Under the pieces are notes generated by a model. It ran no database searches and was not told where the DNA came from. It saw only the letters and a list, made by a program, of their open reading frames with translations. 26,140 bases of DNA from positions 1 to 26,140 of the forward strand of contig DXKH01000110.1 of the NCBI GenBank assembly GCA_019415335.1, in the 5' to 3' direction. How positions within the stretch are numbered: position 1 is the stretch's first letter; each line of letters opens with the position of its first letter. The stretch comes from Citrobacter sp. GTDB taxonomy: Bacteria; Pseudomonadota; Gammaproteobacteria; Enterobacterales; Enterobacteriaceae. The translations under genes were made by a program, and so were the position numbers. Positions 1 through 6,605 of the stretch are shown piece by piece.

Positions 1-110
1 ATCGCCTTGTATACCAGGTTATAGACGAGAAAGTTGTCGTTTTCGTGATTTCTGTTGGGAAAAGAGAACGCTCGGAAGTATATAGCGAGGCGGTCAAACG
101 CATTCTCTGA
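1..110 (+). CDS. relE: mRNA interferase toxin RelE, C-terminal part
   Basis: The window opens inside this gene; the last 35 codons and the TGA stop are present. The reading frame ends in VGKRERSEVYSEAVKRIL, which I recognise as the C-terminus of E. coli RelE (95 residues). If the last residue is 95, the residues known to matter for ribosome-dependent mRNA cleavage, Arg61, Arg81 and Tyr87, are all present, so the visible part looks active. RelE cuts mRNA in the ribosomal A site and is neutralised by the antitoxin RelB, whose gene should lie just upstream outside the window. hokD follows 71 bases downstream as third gene of the operon. No disruption is seen, but the first 60 codons cannot be judged. 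Confidence 0.95.
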   Translation, partial: RLVYQVIDEKVVVFVISVGKRERSEVYSEAVKRIL

Positions 111-118
111 ACCAAAGC

Positions 119-166
119 ATGACATCTCTGTTTCGCACCGAAGGTGACACTTCTGCTTTGCGTTGA
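119..166 (+). other. Mok-like leader ORF upstream of hokD
   Basis: An ATG-to-TGA frame of 15 codons (MTSLFRTEGDTSALR) lies in the relE-hokD gap and ends 15 bases before the hokD start. In classical hok/sok loci a leader frame, mok, overlaps hok and couples its translation; here the frame stops before hokD, so coupling of that type would be lost or reduced. No convincing sok antisense gene with promoter and terminator can be pointed to in the 71-base gap. This is a weak call: the frame has no strong ribosome binding site. Confidence 0.3.
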
Positions 167-181
167 CAGGAGAAGCAGGCT

Positions 182-337
182 ATGAAGCAGCAAAAGGCGA
201 TGTTAATCGCCCTGATCGTCATCTGTTTAACCGTCATAGTGACGGCACTGGTAACGAGGAAAGACCTCTGCGAGGTACGAATCCGAACCGGCCAGACGGA
301 GGTCGCTGTCTTCACAGCTTACGAACCTGAGGAGTAA
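182..337 (+). CDS. hokD: Hok-family small membrane toxin HokD (RelF)
   Basis: A 51-residue protein beginning MKQQKAMLIALIVICLTVIV. Residues about 6-24 form one hydrophobic membrane segment, followed by a charged periplasmic tail with Cys30 and the Hok-typical EVRIRTGQTEVAVFTAYEPEE-like end. Hok proteins collapse the inner-membrane potential when overexpressed. The length and sequence match K-12 HokD (RelF), third gene of relBE-hokD in Qin. A good Shine-Dalgarno, AGGAGA, lies 9 bases before the ATG. It is probably co-transcribed with relBE and so repressed by the RelB-RelE complex; a structured 3' end follows the stop. Confidence 0.95.
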   Translation: MKQQKAMLIALIVICLTVIVTALVTRKDLCEVRIRTGQTEVAVFTAYEPEE

Positions 338-344
338 GAGACCC

Positions 345-366
345 GGCGGGGGAGAAATCCCTCGCC
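345..366 (+). other. GAAA-tetraloop hairpin in the hokD 3' untranslated region
   Basis: A 9-bp stem (345-353 with 358-366, one G-U pair) closes a GAAA loop eight bases after the hokD stop. Hok mRNAs are known for a structured 3' end that folds back on the leader and delays translation; this hairpin could be part of that fold. It has no T-run, so it is not a terminator by itself. Confidence 0.45.
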
Positions 367-405
367 ACCTCTGATGTGGCAGGCATCCTCAACGCACCCG
401 CACTT

Positions 406-430
406 AACCCGCTTCGGCGGGTTTTTGTTT
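406..430 (+). terminator. Rho-independent terminator of relBE-hokD
   Basis: A 7-bp stem AACCCGC/GCGGGTT with a TTCG loop is followed by a T-rich run (TTTTTGTTTTTATTTT). It closes the toxin operon and separates it from rem. Confidence 0.85.
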
Positions 431-553
431 TTATTTTCAACGCGTTTGAAGTTCTGGACGGTGCCGGAATAGAATCAAAAATACTTAAGTAGCGCGCAGG
501 GATAAGAGGGATGGTCCCTTAAAGGGGAGAGCTAATTATCCGGAAGGATTCTG

Positions 554-805
554 ATGATGAACATCGAAGAACTGCGTAAAATTTTTTGTGAAGATGGCCT
601 CTATGCTGTGTGCGTTGAAAATGGAAATCTTGTTAGTCATTACCGCATTATGTGTTTGCGAAAGAATGGGGCTGCGTTAATTAATTTTGTGGATGCTCGG
701 GTCACGGACGGATTTATCTTGCGCGAAGGTGAGTTTGTCACTTCATTACAGGCATTGAAAGAGATCGGAATAAAAGCTGGCTTTTCTGCTTTTTCAGGAG
801 AATAA
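554..805 (+). CDS. rem: Qin prophage protein Rem, function unknown
   Basis: An 83-residue protein starting MMNIEELRKIFCEDGLYAV and ending FSAFSGE, which I recognise as Rem of K-12 Qin in the same position, next to hokD. No catalytic motif or membrane segment is visible; it is a small mixed alpha/beta-looking soluble protein. The Shine-Dalgarno GGAAGGA (542-548) sits 5 bases before the first of two adjacent ATG codons (554 and 557); 83 residues matches the annotated K-12 length, so 554 is chosen. It is the first gene after the relBE-hokD terminator. I know of no demonstrated function. Confidence 0.9.
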   Translation: MMNIEELRKIFCEDGLYAVCVENGNLVSHYRIMCLRKNGAALINFVDARVTDGFILREGEFVTSLQALKEIGIKAGFSAFSGE

Positions 806-871
806 ACTCATCTACAATCTTGCGCGGGGCTGAACTCCCGCTGAGTAACACCGTGCCACCGGAGAAAACCG

Positions 872-1150
872 ATGGCACGCAACGCAAAATATTACAATTC
901 TGATAATTCGCCCGTTCTTGCCTGCACGCACGGGCGGTATTCTCACGCATTCAAGTCTGAATGGTTCCAGCACCCTCCATGCACTGCAGAACAGGCCGAA
1001 TGGCTGATTCATTCTTACCGCAGGCGCGGGTTCGAGGTTAAGAAAGCTCTCAGTCTCGACTATCGGCACTGGATAATCTCTGTCAGGCTGCCTTATTCCG
1101 AACGCCCACCACGTGCGTCCCGCACTTTCCAGCAACGGATCTGGAGGTAA
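872..1150 (+). CDS. Small conserved-looking phage protein, function unknown
   Basis: A 92-residue basic protein (MARNAKYYNSDNSPVLACTH). It has a Shine-Dalgarno-like GGAGA (861-865) 6 bases before the ATG. I do not recognise a domain. It contains many aromatic and His residues and an Arg-rich C-terminus (PPRASRTFQQRIWR). Its stop codon lies within the ribosome binding site of ydfU, two bases before that gene's likely GTG start, which fits a translationally coupled pair in the Q operon. A minus-strand open frame covers the same stretch but has no ribosome binding site, so the plus-strand gene is preferred. Confidence 0.6.
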   Translation: MARNAKYYNSDNSPVLACTHGRYSHAFKSEWFQHPPCTAEQAEWLIHSYRRRGFEVKKALSLDYRHWIISVRLPYSERPPRASRTFQQRIWR

Positions 1151-1151
1151 C

Positions 1152-2201
1152 GTGCGGGTATTACTTAGACCTGTTCTGGTGCCTGAGCTTGGGCTGGTGG
1201 TCCTTAAGCCGGGCCGTGAATCCATACAGATATTTCATAATCCTCGAGTGCTGGTGGAACCGGAACCAAAAAGCATGCGTAATCTGCCATCCGGAGTCGT
1301 TCCTGCCGTTCGCCAGCCGCTGGCGGAAGACAAAACATTGCTGCCGTTTTTTAGTAACGAACGGGTGATTCGTGCTGCTGGCGGCGTTGGCGCATTGTCC
1401 GACTGGCTATTACGTCATGTTACATCCTGCCAGTGGCCTAATGGCGATTACCATCACACTGAAACAGTCATTCACCGTTATGGTACCGGCGCAATGGTGT
1501 TGTGCTGGCACTGCGACAACCAACTGCGTGACCAGACATCGGAATCACTGGAGCTGCTTGCTCAACAAAATCTGACAGCATGGGTGATTGACGTCATCCG
1601 TCACGCAATAAGCGGTACGCAGGAGCGGGAATTATCTTTGGCTGAATTATCCTGGTGGACGGTCTGCAATCAGGTGGTGGATGCACTACCTGAGGCTGTA
1701 TCGCGTCGTTCGCTGGGATTACCAGCGGAAAAAATCTGCTCGGTGTACCGCGAAAGCGACATCGTACCGGGAGAGCAGACCGCCACCAGCATATTGAAAC
1801 AACGCACAAAAAATCTTGCACCGTTGCCTTACGCCCACCAGCAACAAAAATCACCACAGGAAAAGACGGTGGTAAGCATCACCGTTGATCCAGAGTCTCC
1901 GGAATCTTTCATGAAGCTGCCTAAACGTCGCCGCTGGGTTAAGGAGAAATACACACGTTGGGTTAAGACACAGCCGTGTGCTTGCTGCGGTATGCCAGCC
2001 GACGATCCGCATCATCTGATTGGTCACGGGCAGGGCGGAATGGGAACAAAAGCACATGATCTCTTTGTGTTGCCTTTGTGCAGAAAGCATCACAACGAGC
2101 TGCATACGGATACAGTGGCATTTGAAGATAAGTATGGCTCCCAACTGGAGCTGATATTTCGTTTTATCGATCGCGCGCTGGCAATTGGCGTACTGGCGTA
2201 A
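1152..2201 (+). CDS. ydfU: DUF968-family protein with HNH-type zinc motif (YdfU)
   Basis: A 349-residue protein, YdfU of Qin and relatives (DUF968 family). Its C-terminal part has a Cys276-x-Cys278-Cys279 cluster, His287-His288, a glycine-rich stretch GHGQGGMG and the end motif PLCRKHHNELH with Cys310 and His313-His314-Asn315. This arrangement is typical of HNH nucleases; related lambdoid proteins sit in the recombination/late-regulator segment before Q. Nuclease activity is inferred, not shown. The GTG at 1152 is preferred because GGAGG (1143-1147) lies 4 bases upstream and the result, MRVLLRPVL, looks like the usual family N-terminus; an in-frame GTG at 1113 would overlap the previous gene by 38 bases and has no ribosome binding site. 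quuQ starts 13 bases after the stop. Confidence 0.88.
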   Translation: MRVLLRPVLVPELGLVVLKPGRESIQIFHNPRVLVEPEPKSMRNLPSGVVPAVRQPLAEDKTLLPFFSNERVIRAAGGVGALSDWLLRHVTSCQWPNGDYHHTETVIHRYGTGAMVLCWHCDNQLRDQTSESLELLAQQNLTAWVIDVIRHAISGTQERELSLAELSWWTVCNQVVDALPEAVSRRSLGLPAEKICSVYRESDIVPGEQTATSILKQRTKNLAPLPYAHQQQKSPQEKTVVSITVDPESPESFMKLPKRRRWVKEKYTRWVKTQPCACCGMPADDPHHLIGHGQGGMGTKAHDLFVLPLCRKHHNELHTDTVAFEDKYGSQLELIFRFIDRALAIGVLA

Positions 2202-2214
2202 GTGGAGAACGAGC

Positions 2215-2967
2215 ATGAACCTTGAAGCCTTACCAAAATATTACTCCCCAAAATCTCCAAAATTGAGCGATGACGCTCCAGCGACAGGCACCGGTTGTTT
2301 AACAATTACGGATGTAATGGCAGCGCAGGGGATGGTGCAGTCGAAAGCACCACTTGGGTTGGCCTTATTTCTGGCAAAAGTTGGTGTTCAGGACCCTCAG
2401 TTTGCGATTGAAGGCCTGCTAAATTACGCGATGGCACTGGATAACCCGACATTGAACAAATTGAGTGAAGAAATCCGGTTACAGATTATTCCTTACCTCG
2501 TGAGTTTTGCCTTTGCTGATTACTCCAGGTCTGCGGCAAGTAAGGCTCGCTGTGAGCATTGTTCAGGTACGGGATTTTATAATGTATTGCGCGAAGTGGT
2601 GAAACACTACAGACGCGGGGAATCTGTAATCAAGGAAGAATGGGTGAAGGAACTATGTCAGCATTGCCATGGTAAGGGCGAAGCCAGCACAGCGCGCAGA
2701 GGGTGTAAGGGTAAAGGGATTGTTCTGGATGAAAAAAGAACCCGGTTTCATGGCGTACCGGTATATAAGATTTGTGGGCGTTGTAATGGAAACCGGTTTA
2801 GTCGTTTACCGACCACGCTGGCACGACGTCATGTCCAGAAGCTGGTACCAGACCTGACCGATTATCAGTGGTATAAGGGGTATGCGGACGTCATTGGTAA
2901 ACTGGTAACAAAGTGCTGGCAGGAAGAAGCATACGCGGAAGCGCAATTGAGGAAGGTGACGAGATAA
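2215..2967 (+). CDS. quuQ: Q-type late antitermination protein QuuQ (YdfT)
   Basis: A 250-residue protein of the phage 82-type antitermination Q family, same length as K-12 QuuQ. It would load onto RNA polymerase paused at the late promoter and make it ignore terminators, switching on lysis and morphogenesis genes. The second half holds DnaJ-like zinc motifs: Cys113-x-x-Cys116-SGTG, Cys148-x-x-Cys151-HGKG, a third motif in which the first Cys is replaced by Arg161 (RRGCKGKG, Cys164), and Cys187-x-x-Cys190-NGN. Start ATG 2215 has GGAG 7 bases upstream; a longer in-frame start at 2185 lies inside ydfU and is unlikely. The candidate late promoter and terminator lie directly downstream, as expected for Q. 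Confidence 0.94.
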   Translation: MNLEALPKYYSPKSPKLSDDAPATGTGCLTITDVMAAQGMVQSKAPLGLALFLAKVGVQDPQFAIEGLLNYAMALDNPTLNKLSEEIRLQIIPYLVSFAFADYSRSAASKARCEHCSGTGFYNVLREVVKHYRRGESVIKEEWVKELCQHCHGKGEASTARRGCKGKGIVLDEKRTRFHGVPVYKICGRCNGNRFSRLPTTLARRHVQKLVPDLTDYQWYKGYADVIGKLVTKCWQEEAYAEAQLRKVTR

Positions 2968-2998
2968 ATGATTTTTGCTGAAGATGGCGACATGATGT

Positions 2999-3027
2999 TT
3001 GCATTTTTCAAAAAATATGGATAAAAT
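2999..3027 (+). promoter_or_regulatory. Candidate late promoter pR' downstream of quuQ
   Basis: TTGCAT (2999-3004), a 17-base spacer and TAAAAT (3022-3027) make a good sigma70 promoter, predicted to start near 3034. It lies 32 bases after the quuQ stop and about 40 bases before a strong terminator, the normal pR'-tR' arrangement that a Q protein acts on. The exact Q-binding site and pause element cannot be read with certainty. Confidence 0.65.
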
Positions 3028-3072
3028 TTTTTCAACGATGGGCTTTGTATACCCGACGTTAAGAAAAAGTAG

Positions 3073-3097
3073 AAAACCCGCTGATGAGCGGGTTTTG
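3073..3097 (+). terminator. tR'-like terminator, probably bidirectional
   Basis: A perfect 10-bp stem, AAAACCCGCT/AGCGGGTTTT, with a GATG loop, followed by TTTTG on the plus strand. On the minus strand the same stem is followed by TTTTCTACTTTTTC, so it can also stop transcripts coming from the cspF side. In the late operon it would be the roadblock that QuuQ-modified polymerase passes. Confidence 0.8.
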
Positions 3098-3244
3098 TGC
3101 TTTAAATGGGGCAATGGTAATGTTGAATCTCATCCCGGGACTCATGTCTGTTAACTTATTATTTAGCTGGTGACTTGGTTATTTGCCTGATGTTTAAAAT
3201 GTTTTCTTCCAGTACAATGTCCCTAAACACAATGAGTCTGCTTA

Positions 3245-3334
3245 TTATATTATTAGCAGAGCTATTACGGCCAAAGTACAGCATAAGATTTTAAAGCCAA
3301 TCAACCAGTCATCAAGACAGACGGGGTTATTCAT
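3245..3334 (-). CDS. Predicted 29-residue single-membrane-span protein downstream of cspF
   Basis: Reads [20 protein letters not shown] followed by LAVIALLII on the minus strand. After an N-terminal acidic/polar part the last about 19 residues (Ile12-Ile29) are hydrophobic with two Cys, the look of a small bitopic inner-membrane protein. A clear Shine-Dalgarno, GGAGAG, lies 5-6 bases before the ATG, which is the main reason to believe it. It begins 54 bases after the cspF stop on the same strand and ends about 150 bases before the bidirectional terminator at 3073-3097, so cspF and this gene may form one transcript. K-12 has several recently named small Qin proteins; I cannot say which, if any, this is. 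Confidence 0.55.
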   Translation of the reverse strand: MNNPVCLDDWLIGFKILCCTLAVIALLII

Positions 3335-3388
3335 AAAAACTCTCCATGTGTGATCCGATGGGGCCTGAAATTAAAGCTTTAATATAGC

Positions 3389-3601
3389 TCATGAAAGGTA
3401 AACATTGGCAGCTGAAGGGCCACGCAGACCATTTATCCGGTAAAATTCCACGCGTAATCCGGTGGTAATTTCTTCTGCATCGCGGAGATTGAGCGCTGAA
3501 ACATGAAGCTGGACATCGATACGACCATCGGATGGGGTGATAAGACCCTTGCCGCTTTTGCCGTCAAAGTTTTTGACAATTCCTGTCATTTTAGGGGACA
3601 G
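3389..3601 (-). CDS. cspF: Cold-shock-like protein CspF, probable CTG start
   Basis: A cold-shock-domain protein recognised as CspF. The body reads [20 protein letters not shown] and ends SAANVYLS. The aromatic nucleic-acid-binding residues of the family are mostly lost: the RNP1 region is GKGLI instead of GFGFI, and RNP2 is VQLHV instead of VFVHF, so RNA binding like that of CspA is doubtful. The start is odd. The first ATG (3589) has its Shine-Dalgarno 17 bases away, whereas a CTG at 3601, followed by Ser-Pro-Lys-Met as in the MSxKM start of the other Csp proteins here, has GGAG at 5 bases. With CTG the length is 70 residues, like K-12 CspF. ATG 3589 (66 residues) is the alternative. Confidence 0.88.
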   Translation of the reverse strand: MSPKMTGIVKNFDGKSGKGLITPSDGRIDVQLHVSALNLRDAEEITTGLRVEFYRINGLRGPSAANVYLS

Positions 3602-3703
3602 AAAAACTCCTTAATACTGATAACCTGGTGCACCATACACACGTTCCTGGAGAAAACTACTTTTTTGATAGGATTGAAGGTGGCTGGATGTCTAAAATAA
3701 ACA

Positions 3704-3733
3704 TTGCTTCATATGTTCAACTATGAGTTAATG
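3704..3733 (+). promoter_or_regulatory. cspB promoter
   Basis: TTGCTT (3704-3709), 18 bases, TTAATG (3728-3733). The expected start near 3741 coincides with the first base of the cspA-like leader. The cspI promoter in this window has the same pattern (TTGCTA, 18 bases, TTAATG), which supports both. Confidence 0.65.
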
Positions 3734-3740
3734 ACTGCGT

Positions 3741-3899
3741 CGGTTTGAAGAACAGACGATATACGAAGTAGTTTACTAAAGCAGTTCTCATTTCAGGTGT
3801 TATTCACTTATTCCTTCTTTGAGTCTCTCCAATTAAGTACGAAGTCGTTTCTGTTATGCAAACCATTTATGCCGAAAGGCTCAAGTTAAGGAATGTAGA
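3741..3899 (+). promoter_or_regulatory. cspB cold-shock 5' leader with cold box
   Basis: The 159-base stretch before cspB resembles the cspA leader. It begins CGGTTTGAAGAACAGAC, comparable with the cspA cold box (TGACGTACAGA), then has TACTAAAGCAGT, and shortly before the gene a GCCGAAAGGC hairpin (3871-3880) that matches the element upstream of the cspA ribosome binding site. Such leaders stabilise and refold the mRNA in the cold so that it is translated only then. Confidence 0.7.
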
Positions 3900-4115
3900 A
3901 TGTCAAATAAAATGACTGGTTTAGTAAAATGGTTTAACGCTGATAAAGGTTTCGGCTTTATTTCTCCTGTTGATGGTAGTAAAGATGTGTTTGTGCATTT
4001 TTCTGCGATTCAGAATGATAATTATCGAACCTTATTTGAAGGTCAAAAGGTTACCTTCTCTATAGAGAGTGGTGCTAAAGGTCCTGCAGCAGTAAATGTC
4101 ATCATTACTGATTAA
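3900..4115 (+). CDS. cspB: Cold-shock protein CspB
   Basis: A 71-residue single cold-shock domain, identical as far as I remember to K-12 Csp[24 protein letters not shown]1 (KGFGFI) and RNP2 (VFVHFSA) are intact with all key aromatic residues, so it should bind single-stranded RNA/DNA and melt RNA secondary structure at low temperature. AAGGA precedes the ATG by 6-9 bases. It has its own promoter and cold-shock leader, so it is expressed from the prophage independently of Q. It lies divergently from cspF. Its N-terminal coding sequence is very similar to cspI, about 2.9 kb downstream, a recent duplication or shared origin. Confidence 0.96.
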   Translation: MSNKMTGLVKWFNADKGFGFISPVDGSKDVFVHFSAIQNDNYRTLFEGQKVTFSIESGAKGPAAVNVIITD

Positions 4116-4187
4116 AATTCATCGCTCGTCTGTATACGATAACGAAGAAGGCTGATGCCTGAGTAGAGATACGGACAGAGTAGTGAA

Positions 4188-4225
4188 TATTGGATCTCTT
4201 TAATAAAAAGTAAGGAGGTCCAATA
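4188..4225 (+). promoter_or_regulatory. Hairpin that covers a strong ribosome binding site
   Basis: TATTGGATCTC (4188-4198) can pair over 11 bp (one G-T) with GAGGTCCAATA (4215-4225). The second arm contains most of the near-perfect Shine-Dalgarno AAGGAGGT (4212-4219) of the micro-ORF at 4227. Translation of that ORF would be blocked when the hairpin forms. Confidence 0.5.
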
Positions 4226-4226
4226 C

Positions 4227-4262
4227 ATGAAACAATGGCCAGCATATTTGGCAAAATCTTAA
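4227..4262 (+). CDS. Micro-ORF with near-perfect Shine-Dalgarno (11 residues)
   Basis: Reads MKQWPAYLAKS and stops. The only strong argument is the ribosome binding site, AAGGAGGT ending 7 bases before the ATG, the best in the window. It lies 112 bases after cspB and is followed by two more micro-frames and a terminator, so it may be a leader peptide or part of a regulatory RNA rather than a functional protein. An overlapping frame (ATG 4235, +2) runs MASIFGKILIRKS into the next micro-ORF and is an alternative reading. Confidence 0.35.
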   Translation: MKQWPAYLAKS

Positions 4263-4273
4263 TCAGGAAAAGT

Positions 4274-4371
4274 ATGCTAACCATTGTGGTGAAGTGCAGG
4301 TTTGCTGCATGAATAGTTTCACAGCAGAAGCTAACTGCTGGCATCGCAAAACAAAGTGCGTAAGTGGATGA
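4274..4371 (+). other. Two further coupled micro-ORFs
   Basis: ATG 4274 (MLTIVVKCRFAA, stop ending 4312) has AGGAAAAG just upstream. Its stop overlaps the ATG of a third frame in an ATGA arrangement: 4309-4371, MNSFTAEANCWHRKTKCVSG. Small stems (TGCAG/CTGCA near 4294-4308; CAGCAG/CTGCTG near 4322-4340) lie within. Stop/start overlaps suggest coupling, but such short frames also arise by chance; I do not recognise them. Confidence 0.25.
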
Positions 4372-4396
4372 CTCCCACAAAAAGCACCACAATCTC

Positions 4397-4419
4397 AAAC
4401 CCGCTCAGGCGGGTTTTTT
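4397..4419 (+). terminator. Rho-independent terminator after the micro-ORF cluster
   Basis: An 8-bp stem AAACCCGC/GCGGGTTT, loop TCAG, then six T. It ends the cspB/micro-ORF transcript when Q is absent and separates it from the convergent ynfU. Confidence 0.85.
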
Positions 4420-4478
4420 ATTATCTGCTTTAAATATATTATTAAAATATAAAAAATACTTGTTACTAATAAAATCAA

Positions 4479-4649
4479 TCAGGCTACAGCTTTAAGATTT
4501 GTCTGGAATACTTTGTTGCAATGAGGGCAGATCAAAAGGGCACCTTTTTGTACTCTTGAAAAACTGTGTTCTGACTCTTGGGTGCAGTTTGGGCAGGAAC
4601 ATTTAACGAGATAATTACGGCGTGATTTTGAGTCTTTACGTTCTGACAT
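4479..4649 (-). CDS. ynfU: YnfU-family small zinc-binding protein
   Basis: A 56-residue basic protein, MSERKDSKSRRNYLVKCSCP at the start. Cysteines at 17, 19, 22, 41 and 44 give CxCxxC...CxxC, a zinc ribbon; I recognise it as YnfU of Qin, for which only zinc binding is inferred from the family name. AGGAA lies 6 bases before ATG 4649, so this start is preferred over in-frame ATG codons at 4655 and 4700. It is convergent with the cspB side and divergent from the lysis genes, and in an induced phage it would be overrun by late antisense transcription. DNA or RNA binding is possible because of the basic N-terminus, but this is a guess. Confidence 0.85.
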   Translation of the reverse strand: MSERKDSKSRRNYLVKCSCPNCTQESEHSFSRVQKGALLICPHCNKVFQTNLKAVA

Positions 4650-4658
4650 AGGCATTTC

Positions 4659-4680
4659 CTGTATAAATGGCCGTATACAG
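4659..4680. repeat. Inverted repeat CTGTATA/TATACAG upstream of ynfU
   Basis: Two perfect 7-base arms (4659-4665 and 4674-4680) separated by 8 bases lie over the ynfU upstream region. It could be an operator. The spacing (22 bp overall) does not fit a LexA box, which spans 16 bp from CTGT to ACAG. Confidence 0.35.
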
Positions 4681-4867
4681 TACACTAAATATGAAAACAT
4701 TTCTCGTATTATTATTTTATATATGATTTTCTTTCAAAATAATTACCCACATTTTTAATGTGTATGTTTTTTAGCGCCGTTGAGAACAACGTGTGCTGTC
4801 AAAACTACCCCGTAGACTCCGATCTTTTCAAACATATTGCACCATCCGTGTACATCGGGGTGAGGAT

Positions 4868-5083
4868 ATGAAATCAATGGATAAGTTAACAACAGGTGTT
4901 GCCTATGGCACATCGGCGGGTAATGCTGGTTTCTGGGCATTGCAGTTACTCGATAAAGTAACTCCGTCACAGTGGGCTGCAATCGGTGTGCTGGGTAGCC
5001 TGGTTTTTGGCCTGCTGACGTATCTGACAAATCTTTATTTCAAGATTAAAGAAGACAGGCGTAAGGCTGCGAGAGGAGAGTAA
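4868..5083 (+). CDS. essQ: Pinholin/antipinholin EssQ (S21-type holin)
   Basis: A 71-residue protein close to EssD and to holin S of phage 21, which makes small membrane holes that depolarise the membrane and release SAR endolysins. It starts Met1-Lys2-Ser3-Met4, the dual-start signature of S21: the 71-residue form from ATG 4868 acts as antipinholin, the 68-residue form from ATG 4877 as pinholin. Two membrane segments are visible, a weak Gly/Ala/Ser-rich one (about residues 9-27) and a stronger one (about 36-53), then a charged tail [17 protein letters not shown] (4862-4865) is close to the first start and 11 bases from the second. It is the first lysis gene; ydfR follows after 4 bases. Confidence 0.95.
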   Translation: MKSMDKLTTGVAYGTSAGNAGFWALQLLDKVTPSQWAAIGVLGSLVFGLLTYLTNLYFKIKEDRRKAARGE

Positions 5084-5087
5084 TCCA

Positions 5088-5395
5088 ATGACTCAAGACT
5101 ATGAACTGGTTGTGAAAGGAGTCCGTAATTTTGAGAATAAAGTTACGGTAACTGTAGCCTTACAGGACAAAGAACGCTTTGACGGTGAAATTTTTGACCT
5201 GGATGTCGCCATGGACCGTGTTGAAGGAGCTGCGCTGGAGTTTTATGAGGCAGCAGCCAGAAGGAGCGTCCGGCAAGTCTTCCTGGAAGTAGCAGAAAAA
5301 TTGTCAGAAAAAGTTGAGTCTTATCTGCAGCATCAGTACTCCTTTAAGATTGAAAATCCTGCCAATAAGCACGAGCGTCCTCATCATAAATATCT

Positions 5396-5399
<4 letters not shown>
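5088..5399 (+). CDS. ydfR: YdfR, DUF1327-family lysis-cassette protein of unknown role
   Basis: A 103-residue acidic protein (MTQDYELVVKGVRNFENKVT) recognised as YdfR of Qin. No signal peptide or membrane segment is seen; the middle part (about residues 45-85) looks helical and amphipathic. It sits between holin and endolysin in the lysis operon, starting 4 bases after essQ with GAGAGGAGAG as ribosome binding site and ending in an ATGA overlap with rrrQ. That position suggests a role in, or tolerance of, lysis timing, but no function is established to my knowledge. Confidence 0.88.
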
Positions 5400-6423
<1,024 letters not shown>

Positions 6424-6605
6424 GGTAATATTAAATCGGAACATTTACATCGCGGAATGTAAAATTTAAATAAAAAGGACTCTTCCATGAGCCAAAATTC
6501 CTGAAATCTTAAGGGTAAGATAAAAGGTCTTAATCAGAATGACACGTTTTATTAATAAATAAAGCTATTCTTTCATTGCTGTGTTTTTCTTTACAAAAGT
6601 AATCC
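6424..6605. other. AT-rich gap between rzpQ and the cspI promoter
   Basis: I see no gene, RNA or strong terminator here. Short frames exist on both strands (for example five codons at 6487 with an AGGA upstream) but none is supported. Together with the cspI promoter and leader it makes the 362-base non-coding stretch after the lysis cassette. Confidence 0.6.

Noticed and set aside
1113..1151. Longer ydfU from GTG 1113
   Set aside because: It overlaps the preceding gene, lacks a ribosome binding site, and GTG 1152 has GGAGG at good spacing and the usual family N-terminus.
2185..2214. Ten extra codons at the start of quuQ
   Set aside because: They lie inside ydfU without a ribosome binding site; ATG 2215 gives the known 250-residue length.
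3217..3294. 25-residue hydrophobic plus-strand ORF
   Set aside because: It is opposite the better supported minus-strand peptide and has no ribosome binding site.
4105..4398. 97-residue minus-strand ORF opposite the micro-ORF cluster
   Set aside because: It begins in the terminator hairpin, has no ribosome binding site, and overlaps the end of cspB.
4659..4680. LexA box at ynfU
   Set aside because: CTGT to ACAG spans 22 bases here; LexA sites need 16.
4758..4871. 37-codon ORF ending in an ATGA overlap with essQ
   Set aside because: No Shine-Dalgarno and no recognisable sequence; the overlap alone is weak evidence. It may be worth a look in profiling data.
6487..6504. Five-codon ORF with AGGA upstream
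   Set aside because: Too short to support and not followed by coupled genes.
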